Shown here: piece after piece, positions 34,101 through 45,000 of the stretch | How the letters are laid out: each line of letters opens with the position of its first letter | Position numbering within the stretch: position 1 is the stretch's first letter | Assembly: GCA_963971285.1 (NCBI GenBank) | Contig: OZ020244.1 | Location: 26,598,001-26,662,000, forward strand | Direction of reading: 5' to 3' | Length of the DNA: 64,000 nucleotides | Origin: Astropecten irregularis | Taxonomy: Eukaryota > Echinodermata > Asteroidea > Paxillosida > Astropectinidae | Translations under genes and position numbers: made by a program | Notes under the pieces: generated by a model | The model's input: the letters and a program-made list of their open reading frames with translations, nothing else | Told to the model about the DNA's origin: nothing | Databases searched by the model: none

Positions 34101-34658
34101 TGTGAACCCAGCTAGCAAAGGAACTGCCAATTATGTGTAGTTAGAGACACAAATAAAAGGTCCCTGGGGAGATTTGGGATTTTTTTTGGCAACTCTTAAA
34201 AAACCCTGCCTACTCAATGATAGTGCCAAACAACAATTGGGTCGGTCGGGATGCAGGAAACACAGGATACTTTTTCGCCTGAAGGCATGGCCTTAGCACT
34301 GTACGTACCATTACCAAAAATGAACATTATCGACCTTAATAAAATTACAAAGCCATTCTTTATAATCAAAAGGCAATATTGTGATGGATCCCTTTGTACA
34401 ATTGATATATACTTTATTGCACGAGTTGAGTATCAGTATTCATTTATTTTGGTCTTTTGTATTCTTTGTGTGTACATGAACCTTCACCAAGTTATCAAGC
34501 GTAGAGTGGGAATGCTTTCCTCTCGACAAAGCGGTTACTTTTTTCAACACTGCATTTCGTTTTTATTCGGTGGGATGGAAACTCGAAAAGTACTAATTGA
34601 TCAATGACTTACCGAGGATGGTGCCCAGAACAATCACCAAGGCAAAGGGGAGTAACAT
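31141..34658 (-). CDS. Secreted discoidin (F5/8 type C) domain protein, copy C
   Basis: The only undamaged member of the cluster. Minus-strand coding exons 34613-34658, 32824-32967, 31789-31920, 31449-31654 and 31141-31281 have GT-AG borders and compatible phases (1,1,1,0) and join to 222 residues plus TAG. Residues 1-16 (MLLPFALVIVLGTILG) are a signal peptide. Residues 17-63 are a linker with GPPPEP and a basic stretch (KAAARMLSKQCPRRKQ). Residues 68-221 form one discoidin domain bracketed by Cys68 and Cys221, with PLGMED, ITASSF, WIQVSFDTAVSITGLITQG, YEVQYSNDGQLW and a degenerate end (LRLELIGCY). Discoidin domains bind carbohydrate or phospholipid outside the cell; this single-domain secreted form suggests a lectin-like role, which is inference. 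I do not recognise the linker module. The start is the first ATG after the spliced leader exon, and copies A and B use the same site. Confidence 0.85.
31980..32080 (-). mobile_element. tRNA-derived repeat, 3' end only
   Basis: Plus-strand text GAGCGGGATTCGAACCGCCG is the reverse complement of a B-box region, preceded by the usual tail AAAAGTGAACAAAGAACAAT. The rest is missing. It lies in intron 2 of copy C, facing the full copy at 32128. Confidence 0.7.
32128..32390 (+). mobile_element. tRNA-derived repeat, best full copy
   Basis: About 170 bp of conserved body (from TATCCTCTTTGACTGATCCC) precede a 74-bp tRNA-like module at about 32297-32370. The module has an A-box TGGCGCAGTTGG, a B-box GGTTCGAATCC, and 7-bp acceptor pairing of GGCTGGA with TCCAGTC. 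It is followed by a short tail (TTTTTGTTTGTTCACTTT). The promoter-like module is therefore at the 3' end of the unit, unlike a classical SINE. Anticodon-loop pairing is imperfect, so it is not a tRNA gene. Confidence 0.8.
33198..33470. mobile_element. Fold-back MITE fragment, CAGGGTGTC family
   Basis: Begins after TA with CAGGGTGTCCCTTAAACTG and contains AACCGAGATTTGCCAATGTT and GCGCATGAGTGGGCAAAGAC. A related inverted inner arm may persist at 33830-34080. It lies in intron 1 of copy C. Confidence 0.65.
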
Positions 34659-34776
34659 ATCCACGATTCCTTGCACTTGTCTAGCCTTTCTTGCCTCTGC
34701 AATGAATATTTATACTACATGTATTTCAATGTTTACAATGAATAGCAAAAAAAGGAGAGAAATTATTTCGTCTTAC

Positions 34777-34960
34777 CTTTTAATGATCCTTGTGTGCTGC
34801 GAGGAACAGACAAATCGCGACGATAATCAGATGGACGATACGACTCCACCGTCCAACCGTGGAGTGACTGCAGATGAAATGACGGTCAGGTACTGCCAGG
34901 TAACAACGCGGTGTATAAGCTCGAATAAAGCGGCTTGTATGATTAACTCATCTCACACAA
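34777..34960 (-). other. 5' UTR exon of copy C
   Basis: Ends at the donor AAAAG|GTAAGA (34777). A short intron of about 80 bases leads to the acceptor TTGCAG before 34696 and then the ATG at 34658. The match to 27246-27440 at copy B supports a transcribed leader. Its 5' end is uncertain. Confidence 0.55.
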
Positions 34961-35088
34961 AACCCTCTTATTTTCTCAAGGACAGTCTACCATGGCAACG
35001 TCGTACCAACTTCGCAAGGACACAAGTGGTGCGCAGATTCATTCAGCTTTACTGTAATATTTTGGCTAAGTAGATGTGTGTCTTTTCG

Positions 35089-35424
35089 TTTAAAGGAAAT
35101 TTTTGTCAAGAAAATACAGATTCATGGGCAACAATATCAAGCAAGATACACAGTCATCTGTGAAAATGTCAGTTCCATACAGTGCCCACTTTTTGAGAAA
35201 ACAGTGAAAAAACGGCAATACTATTCCTTAAGTCTTTCCTCTTTTTTGTTTCTTTAAAAGATAAAAAATTATTTTTGTCACTTATTTTACTCTTTTGTGG
35301 AGAAATACAGCATTTCATGCAGAAACATTGTAATGGTATGTTTCTATAAGATCACCATCTTTATATCCTGTAAGTTATAGGTAAATCTGTCTGTTTCGGT
35401 ATTCTACCAAAGTATGATACCTAT
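35089..35424 (+). mobile_element. TTAA-type MITE, degraded copy
   Basis: Contains family landmarks in order (TACAGATTCATGGGCAACAA, CCCACTTTTTGAGAAAACAG, TGTAAGTTATAGGTAAATCT, CCAAAGTATGATAC) but both termini are damaged. Confidence 0.65.
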
Positions 35425-35653
35425 ATAATGGGAGAGACATGCATGCTTGGGCTTATACAATTACTCAAACACTATTGTGCTGTGCCTTTTTTCTTACGCG
35501 TAACACGCTTACGCTTACCTATTTCTATTAATATTATACTTAAAATATCTTGTTGCTAAATATCTCATTTTCGAATGCAAATCATTGTTTAGTCGTTGAA
35601 CATGAGAGTTGACATAGTGGTGGTCGAGTCATGAGCGTACTAAGAACAGTAAA

Positions 35654-35839
35654 CATGGGCGTAGATCCCGGGGGGCTAGGGGGTTGCAACCCCCCCCCTC
35701 CCACCCCCCCTGTTTTCACTTTTTATATGTATAAAAAAATATTTTGTGCACAAACGTATATGGAAGAACGACCCAGCTACACGATAAACCCACCCCCCCC
35801 CCCCCCACCCCCAGGTCTGAGGACGTGTCTACACTACTG
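35654..35839 (+). mobile_element. hAT MITE, CATGGGCGTAGATC family (186 bp)
   Basis: Exact 8-bp duplication ACAGTAAA at 35646-35653 and 35840-35847. Starts CATGGGCGTAGATCCCGGG and ends GTGTCTACACTACTG, which are partial inverted repeats. It contains C runs and the shared core TTTTGTGCACAAACGTAT. The same family is inserted in copy A (4597-4748). Confidence 0.88.
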
Positions 35840-36004
35840 ACAGTAAAGGAATGCTGAACACAGTTTCTGATAATGTCGACTAGTTTGGTTGGTTTCAGTG
35901 ACGAAATGTCGATTATTGAGTGCACGCAGTGTAGAAAAAATTATTCGCCCACATTATTTTATCGGATAAATACATATACATGTATTTGTTGACAAGAAAA
36001 ACAG

Positions 36005-36275
36005 TGGCAGATCGAAATTTGTCTGCCTAACATTTTGTATTTCTGTATAAAGGAGTTAAACGAATTGACCAAAAACAATTTTGATCTTAAAAGATACAAA
36101 ATATTGGTGAAAGCTTAAAGAAGAATACCGTGGGTGTTTACACTGCTTTTTTTTTTCAATTAAAAAAATGGGCACCATGGGACTGGAAATTTAACAGACG
36201 ACTGTATCTGTATCTTTCTTGAAATTTTCGTTCGTGCCTTTGTTGACAAAAAACAAAGTATGATATTATTTTTAT
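36005..36275 (-). mobile_element. TTAA-type MITE, strongly degraded copy
   Basis: Retains interior blocks (GGGCACCATGGGACTGGAAA, a TGATCTTAAAAGATAC palindrome) and a right end AAAGTATGATATTATTTT. The left end is lost. Confidence 0.55.
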
Positions 36276-36446
36276 GACGTTAAATTCCCTGACGAGCATG
36301 TATCTTGCCATGAGCAGATCTCGATTCAATATCGAGTTTTACAGAAGGGCAGAGCTATATCTGAATACGGAGAACCGCATTCTTTGAAAACATGCTTCAA
36401 TAGCGAAATAGAGTGACTTGCATTTTGCTCATAAATATTCATTTAA

Positions 36447-36808
36447 AGGTAGTATCATACTTTGGTTTTTGTCAAAGAAATAAAGATTCGTTGGCAACGA
36501 TATCAAGGAAGATACAGTAAAAGTTATAATTATGTAAATATTTCAGTCCCATACGTTGCACACTTTTTGAGAAAACAGCGAAAAACGGCCAAAGTATTTC
36601 GTTAGTGTTTTCTCTTTTACTTTTTGATCTTTTAAAAGATCAAAAAGATTTTCGGTCGTTGTTTTACTAATTTCTGGATAAAAACACCATCTCAGGCGAA
36701 ACAATTGTAACAGTATGATTCTACCACCACCATCTTCATACCCTGTAAGTTATACTTAAATCTGTTAACAATTCTGTTTTGGTCTCTTACCAAAGTATGA
36801 TACTACCT
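36447..36808 (+). mobile_element. TTAA-type MITE, first of an adjacent pair
   Basis: Flanked by TTAA at 36443-36446 and 36809-36812. Plus orientation, with the TGATCTTTTAAAAGATC palindrome intact. It shares its right TTAA with the next element. Confidence 0.88.
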
Positions 36809-36812
36809 TTAA

Positions 36813-37179
36813 AGGTACTATTATACGTTGGCAACATAATTATACGGAAACAGAAATCTTCACAGATTGACCTAGAACCTACAGGGTATAAAGATTATGA
36901 TGGTACAGAAACATACTGTTAATTTTCCTCTGCCTGAAATATTGTATTTATCCAGAAAAGGGTCAAATACATGACCAACAAAAATTGTGATCTTCGGAAG
37001 ATCAAAATTCCAGGTGAAATGATTTAAAAACATATTGTGGCCGTTTTCAAAGTTTTCTCAACGAGTGGACACTGCATGGGACCGGACATTTCACAATGAC
37101 CATTTCTGTATCTTTCTTGATATTTTTGCCCATGAATCTGCATTTCTTTGACAAAAACCAAAGTATATGAAATTACCTT
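36813..37179 (-). mobile_element. TTAA-type MITE, second of the pair
   Basis: Starts AGGTACTATTATACGTTGG directly after the TTAA at 36809-36812 and ends CAAAAACCAAAGTATATGAA then ATTACCTT before TTAA. Opposite orientation to its neighbour and more diverged. Confidence 0.82.
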
Positions 37180-37706
37180 TTAATACGAATTTTACCGTGC
37201 CTGGAGTCGATGTGAATCTCAATGCTTGTTTGCATGAATTGCTGCTGGGCAAAGCCTTTATAGCATATTTTATTCATCATGATTGCTTCGATGGTTATAC
37301 TTCTCCCGGTTACTGTGTTGCACAGAAATTCTCCCCATAGCAATATACAGAAAATAGGCTAATTGCCTTTGGCTGCGTGGATCGATATGAAAAGCGACTC
37401 AAGTCTCTATATATGGTAGTCTCTGGTTTATGGTAGCTCGGGTATCTCATTAAAGTTGGTAGAGAAAATGAAATGTCACGCTTCATGGCTATACCGCACC
37501 ATTCAATACGGTTGCCTTGATGGTAGTGGTGGGGGAGGCTTCGTATGGAAATTGAAATGGTCGTGTGTTAACTTCAGCATGAGTAATGATATGAATACTT
37601 TGTATTATATATGTATCTGCATGGGAATATGTGTCTATGTATACATGGTGTCCCCCAAAAAACGCAACACTTTGTGTCGGGAACTATAGTAGGCCTATAA
37701 AAATTG

Positions 37707-38051
37707 AACTGTTTATCATTTCAAGATTCAGATATGTGATACGGCCTTGTCTTGGCTATCACCACATGTAGAATTTGAGCAGGATTGGACTGAAATTGAG
37801 TGTGAAACTAAGACTGAATTACCCAACCTCAATACCAGATGCTCATCAATCTTTCAATATACATTATTGTGTATTGAATAATTTGTGTATTGACGACTTA
37901 TTCTGGAATAGGCCTACTGCTCATAAATGTAGTATTCTTTCAATTTGTCATATTTTCGCCATTTTCAGTCCGATTTTGCTTAGATTCTACATGGTGATAG
38001 CCAAAGACATGGATGTACAATATAGCTGAATCTTGAAGTGATAAACAGTTT
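37707..38051. mobile_element. Fold-back MITE (AACTGTTTATCATTTC)
   Basis: Inverted arms of about 90 bp. The left arm AACTGTTTATCATTTCAAGA with TTGTCTTGGCTATCACCACA mirrors the right arm ending TCTTGAAGTGATAAACAGTT. A CATGGTGTCCCCCAAAAAAC motif lies just outside the left arm, so the true end may be near 37640. The following 38052-39370 has T and G runs but no gene I can identify. Confidence 0.7.
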
Positions 38052-39375
38052 AACAGTTTTTAAAGGGCAGTTAATGGATATAAAAAGCAAAATCAAATGT
38101 GTATTACATAAATAATGATGCATAGTAGTGGTAGTGACAGTAGAGATGATAAATATGAAAAGGAAGAACACCAATGATGTTAGTCGTTTCATTCCTGGAT
38201 GTTGATGCCATCCATACTGACCTGCTGAGTTGGACCATCTCACCATCGTGGCCAGGTAATTTCAACATTCTGTAAGATTATCAGAAATTGCCAGTGTGGT
38301 CATCAGGGAGATTGAAGTGGGGACCCGCTAGTGTGTCAAGCTTCTGAGTTTTGACTGTGGACCTGTGACCATAGAATCGTTCAGGTCTTAACCTCCGCAT
38401 ACTGGATGCTGCATACCCTGCAAGAACGGCATTAAATGTCTAAAATTCCTTGGGCCTTTGCCTGTGACAAAAATCAGACTCTTAATGGATTTGTTCCTGG
38501 CAGACTCACCGTGGACTGCACTTAAAAGTGCCATATTATGCTGGATGAGGAAGAATAGTGAGTGGAACTTCAGCTCCGACAATCAAGTCTCGGAGGTTGC
38601 GGGACGTCTGTATAAGCCAAGATGGGGAAATGTGGGATGACCATATGGGGACTGCGGTCTGAGGTGTGGAGAATATATTATGGATTTCATTAGGAGAGAG
38701 GGATTGAAGGTAGTCAGTAAACTAAGCAACTTGTTGTGTGTGTGTTTTTTTTTTTTTTTTTTTGGGGGGGGGGGGGGTATATTTATCATCGCCAGGACGT
38801 TCTTCCTGATACATGAGAACTGCAGACTTTAAAAGAGCGCGAGTTCAATTGGTGGCACGCCGTATCCTGCAAGATTAATGGCTGAGGGAAAATCTGAGTC
38901 ATACTTTTAGCCTAGAACACAATCGTCGGAGTTTGAAGGCCGGACTATACATTCTTGCTTGGGGGAGGGGGGGGGGGGGGGCAACTAGTGGTATATGTAT
39001 ATACTGTGGGCAGGGATCGGAATACTGGTTAAGGTGACGTCCTGCCTGTTGATGGTGCCGCGTCAGAGAAGTGCATGGGTGGCATGATGGGAGACTTCTG
39101 TTGTGAATTTGAAAGTCACAAGGAAAAAACCCGATGTGGTTTTAAAGATCCTAAATCATTGGTACAGATAAAGATATTATCATCAATGTGCCGCAATGGT
39201 TGTAGATGCTAGCATTATGCGCTAGTCTAGTAATGTGCGGAAAATACATGGAAAGGATCAGGGACAGTTGCCATAATGTGCCATGTACCCTGTATATTAT
39301 AGTGTATATATCCATGAAAGAGAACATTCGATTCACCCTGCTGACTATTGTATTCGATTCACCCTGCAGACCCCA

Positions 39376-39535
39376 GCTAGCTCGGTGGCCTAGCATATAA
39401 GGCATCTGCACTAGTAAGCAGGAGGTCGTGCGTTCGAATCCCACCTGAGCAAGCATGTGATTTTTTATCACGTGCTCTCACAAGCACTGAGTATACAGTG
39501 CTCATCCACGTCGGTAAAGGGCAAGCCTAATTTGC
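39376..39535 (+). mobile_element. tRNA-Thr-like SINE
   Basis: The head resembles tRNA-Thr(AGT): GCTAGCT pairs with AGCAAGC (6 of 7), an A-box-like GGTGGCCTAGCATATAAGG, a stem TCTGC/GCAGG around ACTAGTAA (8 bases, one too many), and a B-box GTTCGAATCCC. A tail of about 80 bp (TGATTTTTTATCACGTGCTC to GGGCAAGCCTAAT) is shared with 58078-58195. The oversized loop and the conserved tail argue for a SINE, not a tRNA gene. Confidence 0.75.
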
Positions 39536-39937
39536 ATATTATCTATTTCCCGACCAAAATCATCAATATTCATAAAGAGAACATTGTTTTGGTCAGTACA
39601 CTACCATTACAAGTTCCATGACAGAATTTAAAATCATGGATGGGACGGGCTATGTCCATTCCGGGGCCAAGGAATTAAGAAGCTTTGATATATTCCTCTA
39701 GAGGGATATTGGTGTAGAGGAATGAGACATCAAACCAACGATGGTGCTGTATATTTGAGGACATATAGTGTGCTTGATTTATATTCAAGTTTGAGAAGGA
39801 AGTCAGGTCATAGAGGAGATGCGAAGGAGCAAATTAGGCTAGCCTTATCAACCGAACTGAGAGAAGATTCGATTTTAAATTGTCCGATTTTCTTTTGTAA
39901 TTGTCATCATCAGAATTGGAATTAGGGGCGCAATTTT

Positions 39938-40112
39938 AAAGCTTGCCCCGGGTATGTAAAAATTACATACCGTTAAAATATTTCCGCCTGAATTCCTGTA
40001 TTAATTTATCCAGAAATTAATGAGTAAAATAACAACCACAAAAACAGTTTTGATATTATCTCGGGGAAAAACTTTGCTGTGAATAGCAAAGAAATACCGT
40101 AAGTGAACATTT
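39938..40112 (-). repeat. TTAA MITE interior fragment
   Basis: Carries ACCGTTAAAATATTTCCGCC and a ATTTATCCAGAAATTAATGA block typical of the family interior. Both termini are missing. The following fold-back element starts at 40125. Confidence 0.5.
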
Positions 40113-40124
40113 GGGTTTGTCTTA

Positions 40125-41031
40125 GTTTGAGAGCTAGGTGGGTTTTAATCATAATGTTGAGTACAAAAGGTTTGAGTGCATATTTCTATTGGATTTAATG
40201 TACAAATGAGAGAATGGGGCGTCTTAAGTTGCACACCCCTGGGCTTTGGGCCACCTGGGGCACCAAAGTTGCCCCAAATATCGATTTATTCAAACTTTTC
40301 AGTACAACCAAAATTCCTTTTGCAAATGATCATTTAGTGACCTCTGACAACAAATCCACAATTTAAGTCATGATTTTTTCCTGGTGTTTGTAGATAATAA
40401 TGGGGTGTTTGTAGATAATAATCGGGTGTTTGTACATAAGCTGGGGTGTTTGGACCCAGGGTATATTAGGACCTTAAAATTGAACTTATAAAAACGAGTC
40501 TGTACATCAATTTCGATTACAGCTATGGATAAAACATTACTCCACATGAATAAAAATGTAATTTAAGACATACAAATGTTTGGGGTTTCTAATTAAGGCC
40601 ATCGCTAATTATAATGGCAATTTTCTCTTGCGTGGCACTTATCATTTCGCGGCATTTTCCCGAAATACCATCAAATTACCCTTTGCGTTCAATGCGTTGC
40701 ATGTGTATACATACATAATTAACCATAACGTGAGTAAATCAGTGCTGTGATGCAACTTTTATATTGTGTCTTATCTACAAACCCCAGGAAAAATCATGTC
40801 TTAAATTGAGGATTTGTTGTCAGAGGTCACTAAATGATCATTTGCAAAAGGAATTTTGGTTGTACTCTCAAAAGTTTGAATAAATCGATATTTGGGGCAA
40901 CTTTGGTGCCCCAGGGGACCCAAAGCCCAGGGGTGTGCATTCCTCTCATTCGTACATTAAATCCAATAGAAATAATGCACTCAAACCTTTTGTACTCAAC
41001 ATTATGATTAAAACCCACCTAGCTCTCAAAC
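40125..41031. mobile_element. 907-bp fold-back element with ~270-bp arms
   Basis: A long inverted repeat: 40125 to about 40398 (GTTTGAGAGCTAGGTGGG onward) is repeated in reverse at about 40760-41031 (ending CCCACCTAGCTCTCAAAC). TA lies on both sides. The arms share ACTCAACATTATGATTAAAA, CAAAGCCCAGGGGTGTGCA and TGATCATTTGCAAAAGGAAT, with a few small differences. The central ~360 bp contains a thrice-repeated GGGTGTTTGTAGATAATAAT-like unit. No coding frame. Confidence 0.85.
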
Positions 41032-41133
41032 TATTTTTATTCCATGACAAATTGAATTATGCACAAGGCAGTCTGCAGCTCTTTAAAAAGATCCTGCCTT
41101 CCGAACTTATGATAATAATTTCGGTAGGCCCAT

Positions 41134-41606
41134 TAAGGGTGCACCCAAGTAAATAGTGCCAAAATCCGTCCGCCGAGCTCATAAATACAAGTTAAGCACT
41201 CAATATATTTTAAATAAGAGAGTTGAATTGTGAGAGCTATGAAAATGAAGGATTGAAGAAATATGGCACTGGACCTCCTGCCTGGACTCTGGGCTTCCAT
41301 TTGTGACCATTTGTGATGCAATTGGGTGAGAAAGTGGGTCTATTTCAGCCGCTTTGCAGAGGGATATTTTTTAGAAAATGTTTTTTTTTCTTTGACTGGA
41401 GTGATCCGATCCATACCTTGTTTTAGGGGTGGTCAGCTGAGAATGAGTATATCTCAAAAATTCAATGGTTACCCTACCATAAAATGAAAAGAAAATGAAA
41501 GGTGACATGTTCATCATCATTTTTCTGTGCAACTCGAACAGCTGTGGGAGTTCTGTATAGTTATTTTTAAATGATTTTTTATTTTTACTTGGGTGCAACC
41601 TTTATA
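41134..41606. mobile_element. MITE with AAGGGTGCACCCAAGTAAA ends
   Basis: The left end AAGGGTGCACCCAAGTAAA and the right end TTTTTACTTGGGTGCAACCTT are inverted repeats about 470 bp apart. The interior has no long frame. The target duplication is unclear. Confidence 0.7.
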
Positions 41607-41638
41607 ATGCACTCAGTCTGAATAGTACAATTTCTGCT

Positions 41639-41651
41639 AGAGGGCGCTGTT
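41639..41651 (+). promoter_or_regulatory. CTCF-like motif AGAGGGCGCTGTT
   Basis: One of three exact occurrences in the window (also 30746-30758 and 61285-61297). The context CTGCTAGAGGGCGCTG resembles the vertebrate CTCF core. It lies about 390 bases upstream of the LRRC74-like start codon. Binding is inferred from sequence only. Confidence 0.4.
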
Positions 41652-42030
41652 TTGCCACTTGAAAAGTGAGAGTTTGTCGACGTCGGCAACAAGTGATTTT
41701 GACATGGCTAGTGCGTACCTGGCAACGGACGGAAAGTGTGCTAGAAAACCAGCTTAAATCGCTCACATTTCGAAGTTTTGTGAATAAATAAGATGGCATG
41801 TCAATTAGGTAGTCCACAGAAGTGCTGAAATTGGTAGTTTCTTCGTTTGATTGCATGCATGTTTCATGATCTTGCGATGCACGCGGCCGTTCCGTTGAGA
41901 CCGAGTACCGTACGTGCACGAAGTGAAGTACACGCCGTGCAATCCTTGATGACCGTGTAAGCTTGCGAATCACGTTCGACAGGATCTTGTCCGTGCAAAG
42001 TCCAAGTGACTGTAACCGAATGCATTCATA

Positions 42031-45000
42031 ATGGCATCAGCAGCAGCAGCAACGTCACTTAGAAGCCACAGGTGCAGTGCCAGCAGTGCTGGTAATCAGG
42101 TAAATTCAAGTTATTTTTATCACTCCTGACTCCTGTTTTGACAATGTGTGCAGTCGTGTCGTGTTCACTTAATTTAATTCTCTGCTGAAAATGATGAACA
42201 ACAGCCATGACAGACTCACAGTTAGAACTTAAAAGAGACTTGAATGGTTATTGCAATTTGTAATTCAAAACTTTACAAAGAAAAACATGTGTTCCAATGT
42301 TCTCTTGACTTTGGACTGTACGTGCGGTAGTGTGTGGCATTTGAAAGCCCGACTTTAACTCAAAGACTAACGTTAGTCATTGATACCAGGGCCTACTGCT
42401 AAAAGTGCTAGAAAAGTTCCGAAATGGGTCAACTCATAGGAAATGGGTCAACTCATACTTAAGTCGTACCAAAAAATACAACAAAAAGTATGAGTGCTAT
42501 AGATGTTTGAACTGTCCAGGACATGTTTGAGGGCAAATTGTAAATTTTTTCCACAATTTCGATCAATCATCAAAATAAATCAACATTTTGATATAACGCT
42601 CGAAGGCAGGATTCGGCGGTGTAATGAACTCTCAGTCCAAGCTGAAGTTTAAATTCAACATAATGCCAGGTCTTAACTCGCCTTCATTATAAATTTCATA
42701 TCAGTTTGGTTGATGATCAGCTCACTTAAAATGCCAACATTTTCAGCCGTTTTTGAAACGATTTGTTTCATTGTTTATATCTTGTTCCTAATTATTGTCT
42801 CTAACGTTAGTCAAAGGTACAGAAAGTGCAGAATCCTGCGCATCATTGTTCACAGACTCCATCATCATCAGCAAGACCGAAACCCCAGCGAGCCCACACC
42901 AAGGAGACTGCAAGGAGGCCTTCAAATGACCTCTCATCTTTCCCCGGGCCACGATATGCTGAATCAGATGATGCTCCAGATGATGACCTACCGACGATTC
43001 TGATCACAGCCGAGGATCTAGGTTTGAATTTTCCGATGGCTGCTGACAATTTAAGCTCCGCCCGTTCCTCGTCTCCCTCACCGGCAAAGTCTCCGCGAGC
43101 ATCCAAGTCACCCGCAGCCAGGCCTAAGACAGCATCCAGTCTCCGGCGCTCCAGGCAGACACAGGGTAGTCATCATCATCAGCAGCATGCACGACCGACC
43201 TCTTCACGAAGCCCTGGGTCCTCCTCCTCGAGATCCATGCGGTCGCAGAGGAGGCGGAGCAGCAGTGGCGGAGACAGAAGGAGGTCGGGAGAGCGCAGAG
43301 CTAAACCCACCACGGCCTGGTCGGTTACTGAGTTACCTGACAACGAATCAATGGTAACGGGAGGGTATGATGAGACGCCCGAACCCAGCGAACTGGAAAT
43401 GTCCTGGTCATCTGTGCAAACTCCAATGTCAGGTAAATCAAAGATGGCCTATAGACATGATAGATAAGGATATAAAAATCGATCAGCATCCTTTTTTTCT
43501 GATGAAAGCAGAAAGGCTAAAGTTGGCAACTGCACTTCGACAATTAACACCTGCCAATTCAAATTCACCCAAATGTTCAAATTTGAAGATTCAAATTTTG
43601 CTTTGCAGTCAATTTTCTTTGTTTGAACACCTAAATGACCACTAATCAGTTTCCCTTGTGGTTTATTTCATTCGTGATTTCATATTAAAAAACAGTACAG
43701 TATTAAGAAAGTTAAGAAAGCGGTATCCTCTTACATGTATTCAGTGATTTCCCGTATGATAGGCCTACCGTTTCTCAGGTTGCAGCAAAATTGTGAGCTT
43801 AATTAAACCAAGACTGATGGTAGGTGGACTTGGCTACTATAAGAAAGACTAATTGAGTCATTCAAAGATGAGCCAAAAGAAAATTTACTGGAGCAGGATT
43901 TGAACTTTCCAGATATAAACCTGGGCTCTATCAACTGAGCTATCCATTTGTTTTAAAAGATGATAAATTTCATTGTTTGAGAATCTTTGTGCTATGTTTT
44001 GGGACAAGCATGCATGGAATGGTAAAATTACAAAAGAATTTGTTCTTCTGTCTGCCTTCCTTTCTCATGGCATCTCCTTGAACTTGTATGTTGTAGAGGA
44101 TCAGACTCTTGATGGAGATCTGGATGAACCTGACTCTGAAGGAGACAGCCTCCGGTCTGACGATCCAATCAGAAGGCTGATTGAGGGTCCTGTCGTGGAT
44201 GACGCTGAATACGATACCGACTTAGAAGACGAATTTCCTCCAGGTAAAGTATGCGGCAGAATTCTAATGCTTGATAGTTTGAACTGAATACAAACCAGTT
44301 ATTTTTCACTTAATATTTTTTGTGAAGTAGTTCTAATTAAATGCTTGGAATTAGGAGGGCCTGCCATTTCGATCCTAGCAGAATACAAGAGCATGCAAGT
44401 AAAGATACGCATGTACTGTATGTGTACTGGTATCATGTGTATCTTTACTTGAATTGTCCTCTTGTCATTTGATTAGCCTTCGTTAAAGATACTGTACTTA
44501 GGATCGAAATGCATCATATCAGGCCTTCCTAACTGGCTAACTCCAAGCATTTTATAAATTTCAGGTCATTATTTTGGCCGATGCAGTTTGCGCATGGTGC
44601 ATGGTGAGGAACTGCATACTCGTTGAACCATGCAAGCTGAGGTTACTCTAGTAGTTATCTAGTACAGGCATGGTTCTAGAGCCAATATGTTTTGGGGGGC
44701 TAGAAGATAGAGCCACCATGGTGGGCTACGCTAGACCTTTGTTCTAACATTCACTTCTGTTATGTCTTATCAGGGGTAGAAAAGCCAGCATTTGTAACCT
44801 ACACAACATGTTGTTCGTGTAATCGGCGCGTAATAACTGAAAAACTGAAAAGATCCAGTATCATTAAGCTTTTTTTTTCAGTTGAGGGGAGGGGGGGGGG
44901 GGGGGGGGGGTAGACACAATTTTGTGGGTGCTCAAGCCCCCCTCCCTCCTTGTAGAACTGCAAACTGCAGATAGTATCTGGTTGTGTATGAATCTGGTCA

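Noticed and set aside
34251-35073. Plus-strand frames of 118 and 158 codons
   Set aside because: They overlap the minus-strand leader and signal exons of copy C and show no recognisable protein features.
38060-39130. Possible Tc1/mariner-like transposase relic
   Set aside because: A few short stretches (KRARVQLVARRIL-like) are suggestive, but no catalytic motif or terminal repeats could be found.
39376-39450. Possible tRNA-Thr gene
   Set aside because: The anticodon loop has eight bases and the acceptor has a mismatch. A second copy shares an 80-bp tail, as expected for a SINE.
42826-42855. Alternative ATG start upstream of the second LRRC74-like exon
   Set aside because: This stretch is the intron end, with a CACAG acceptor at 42851-42855. 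The first exon at 42031 joins in phase and has a plausible start.
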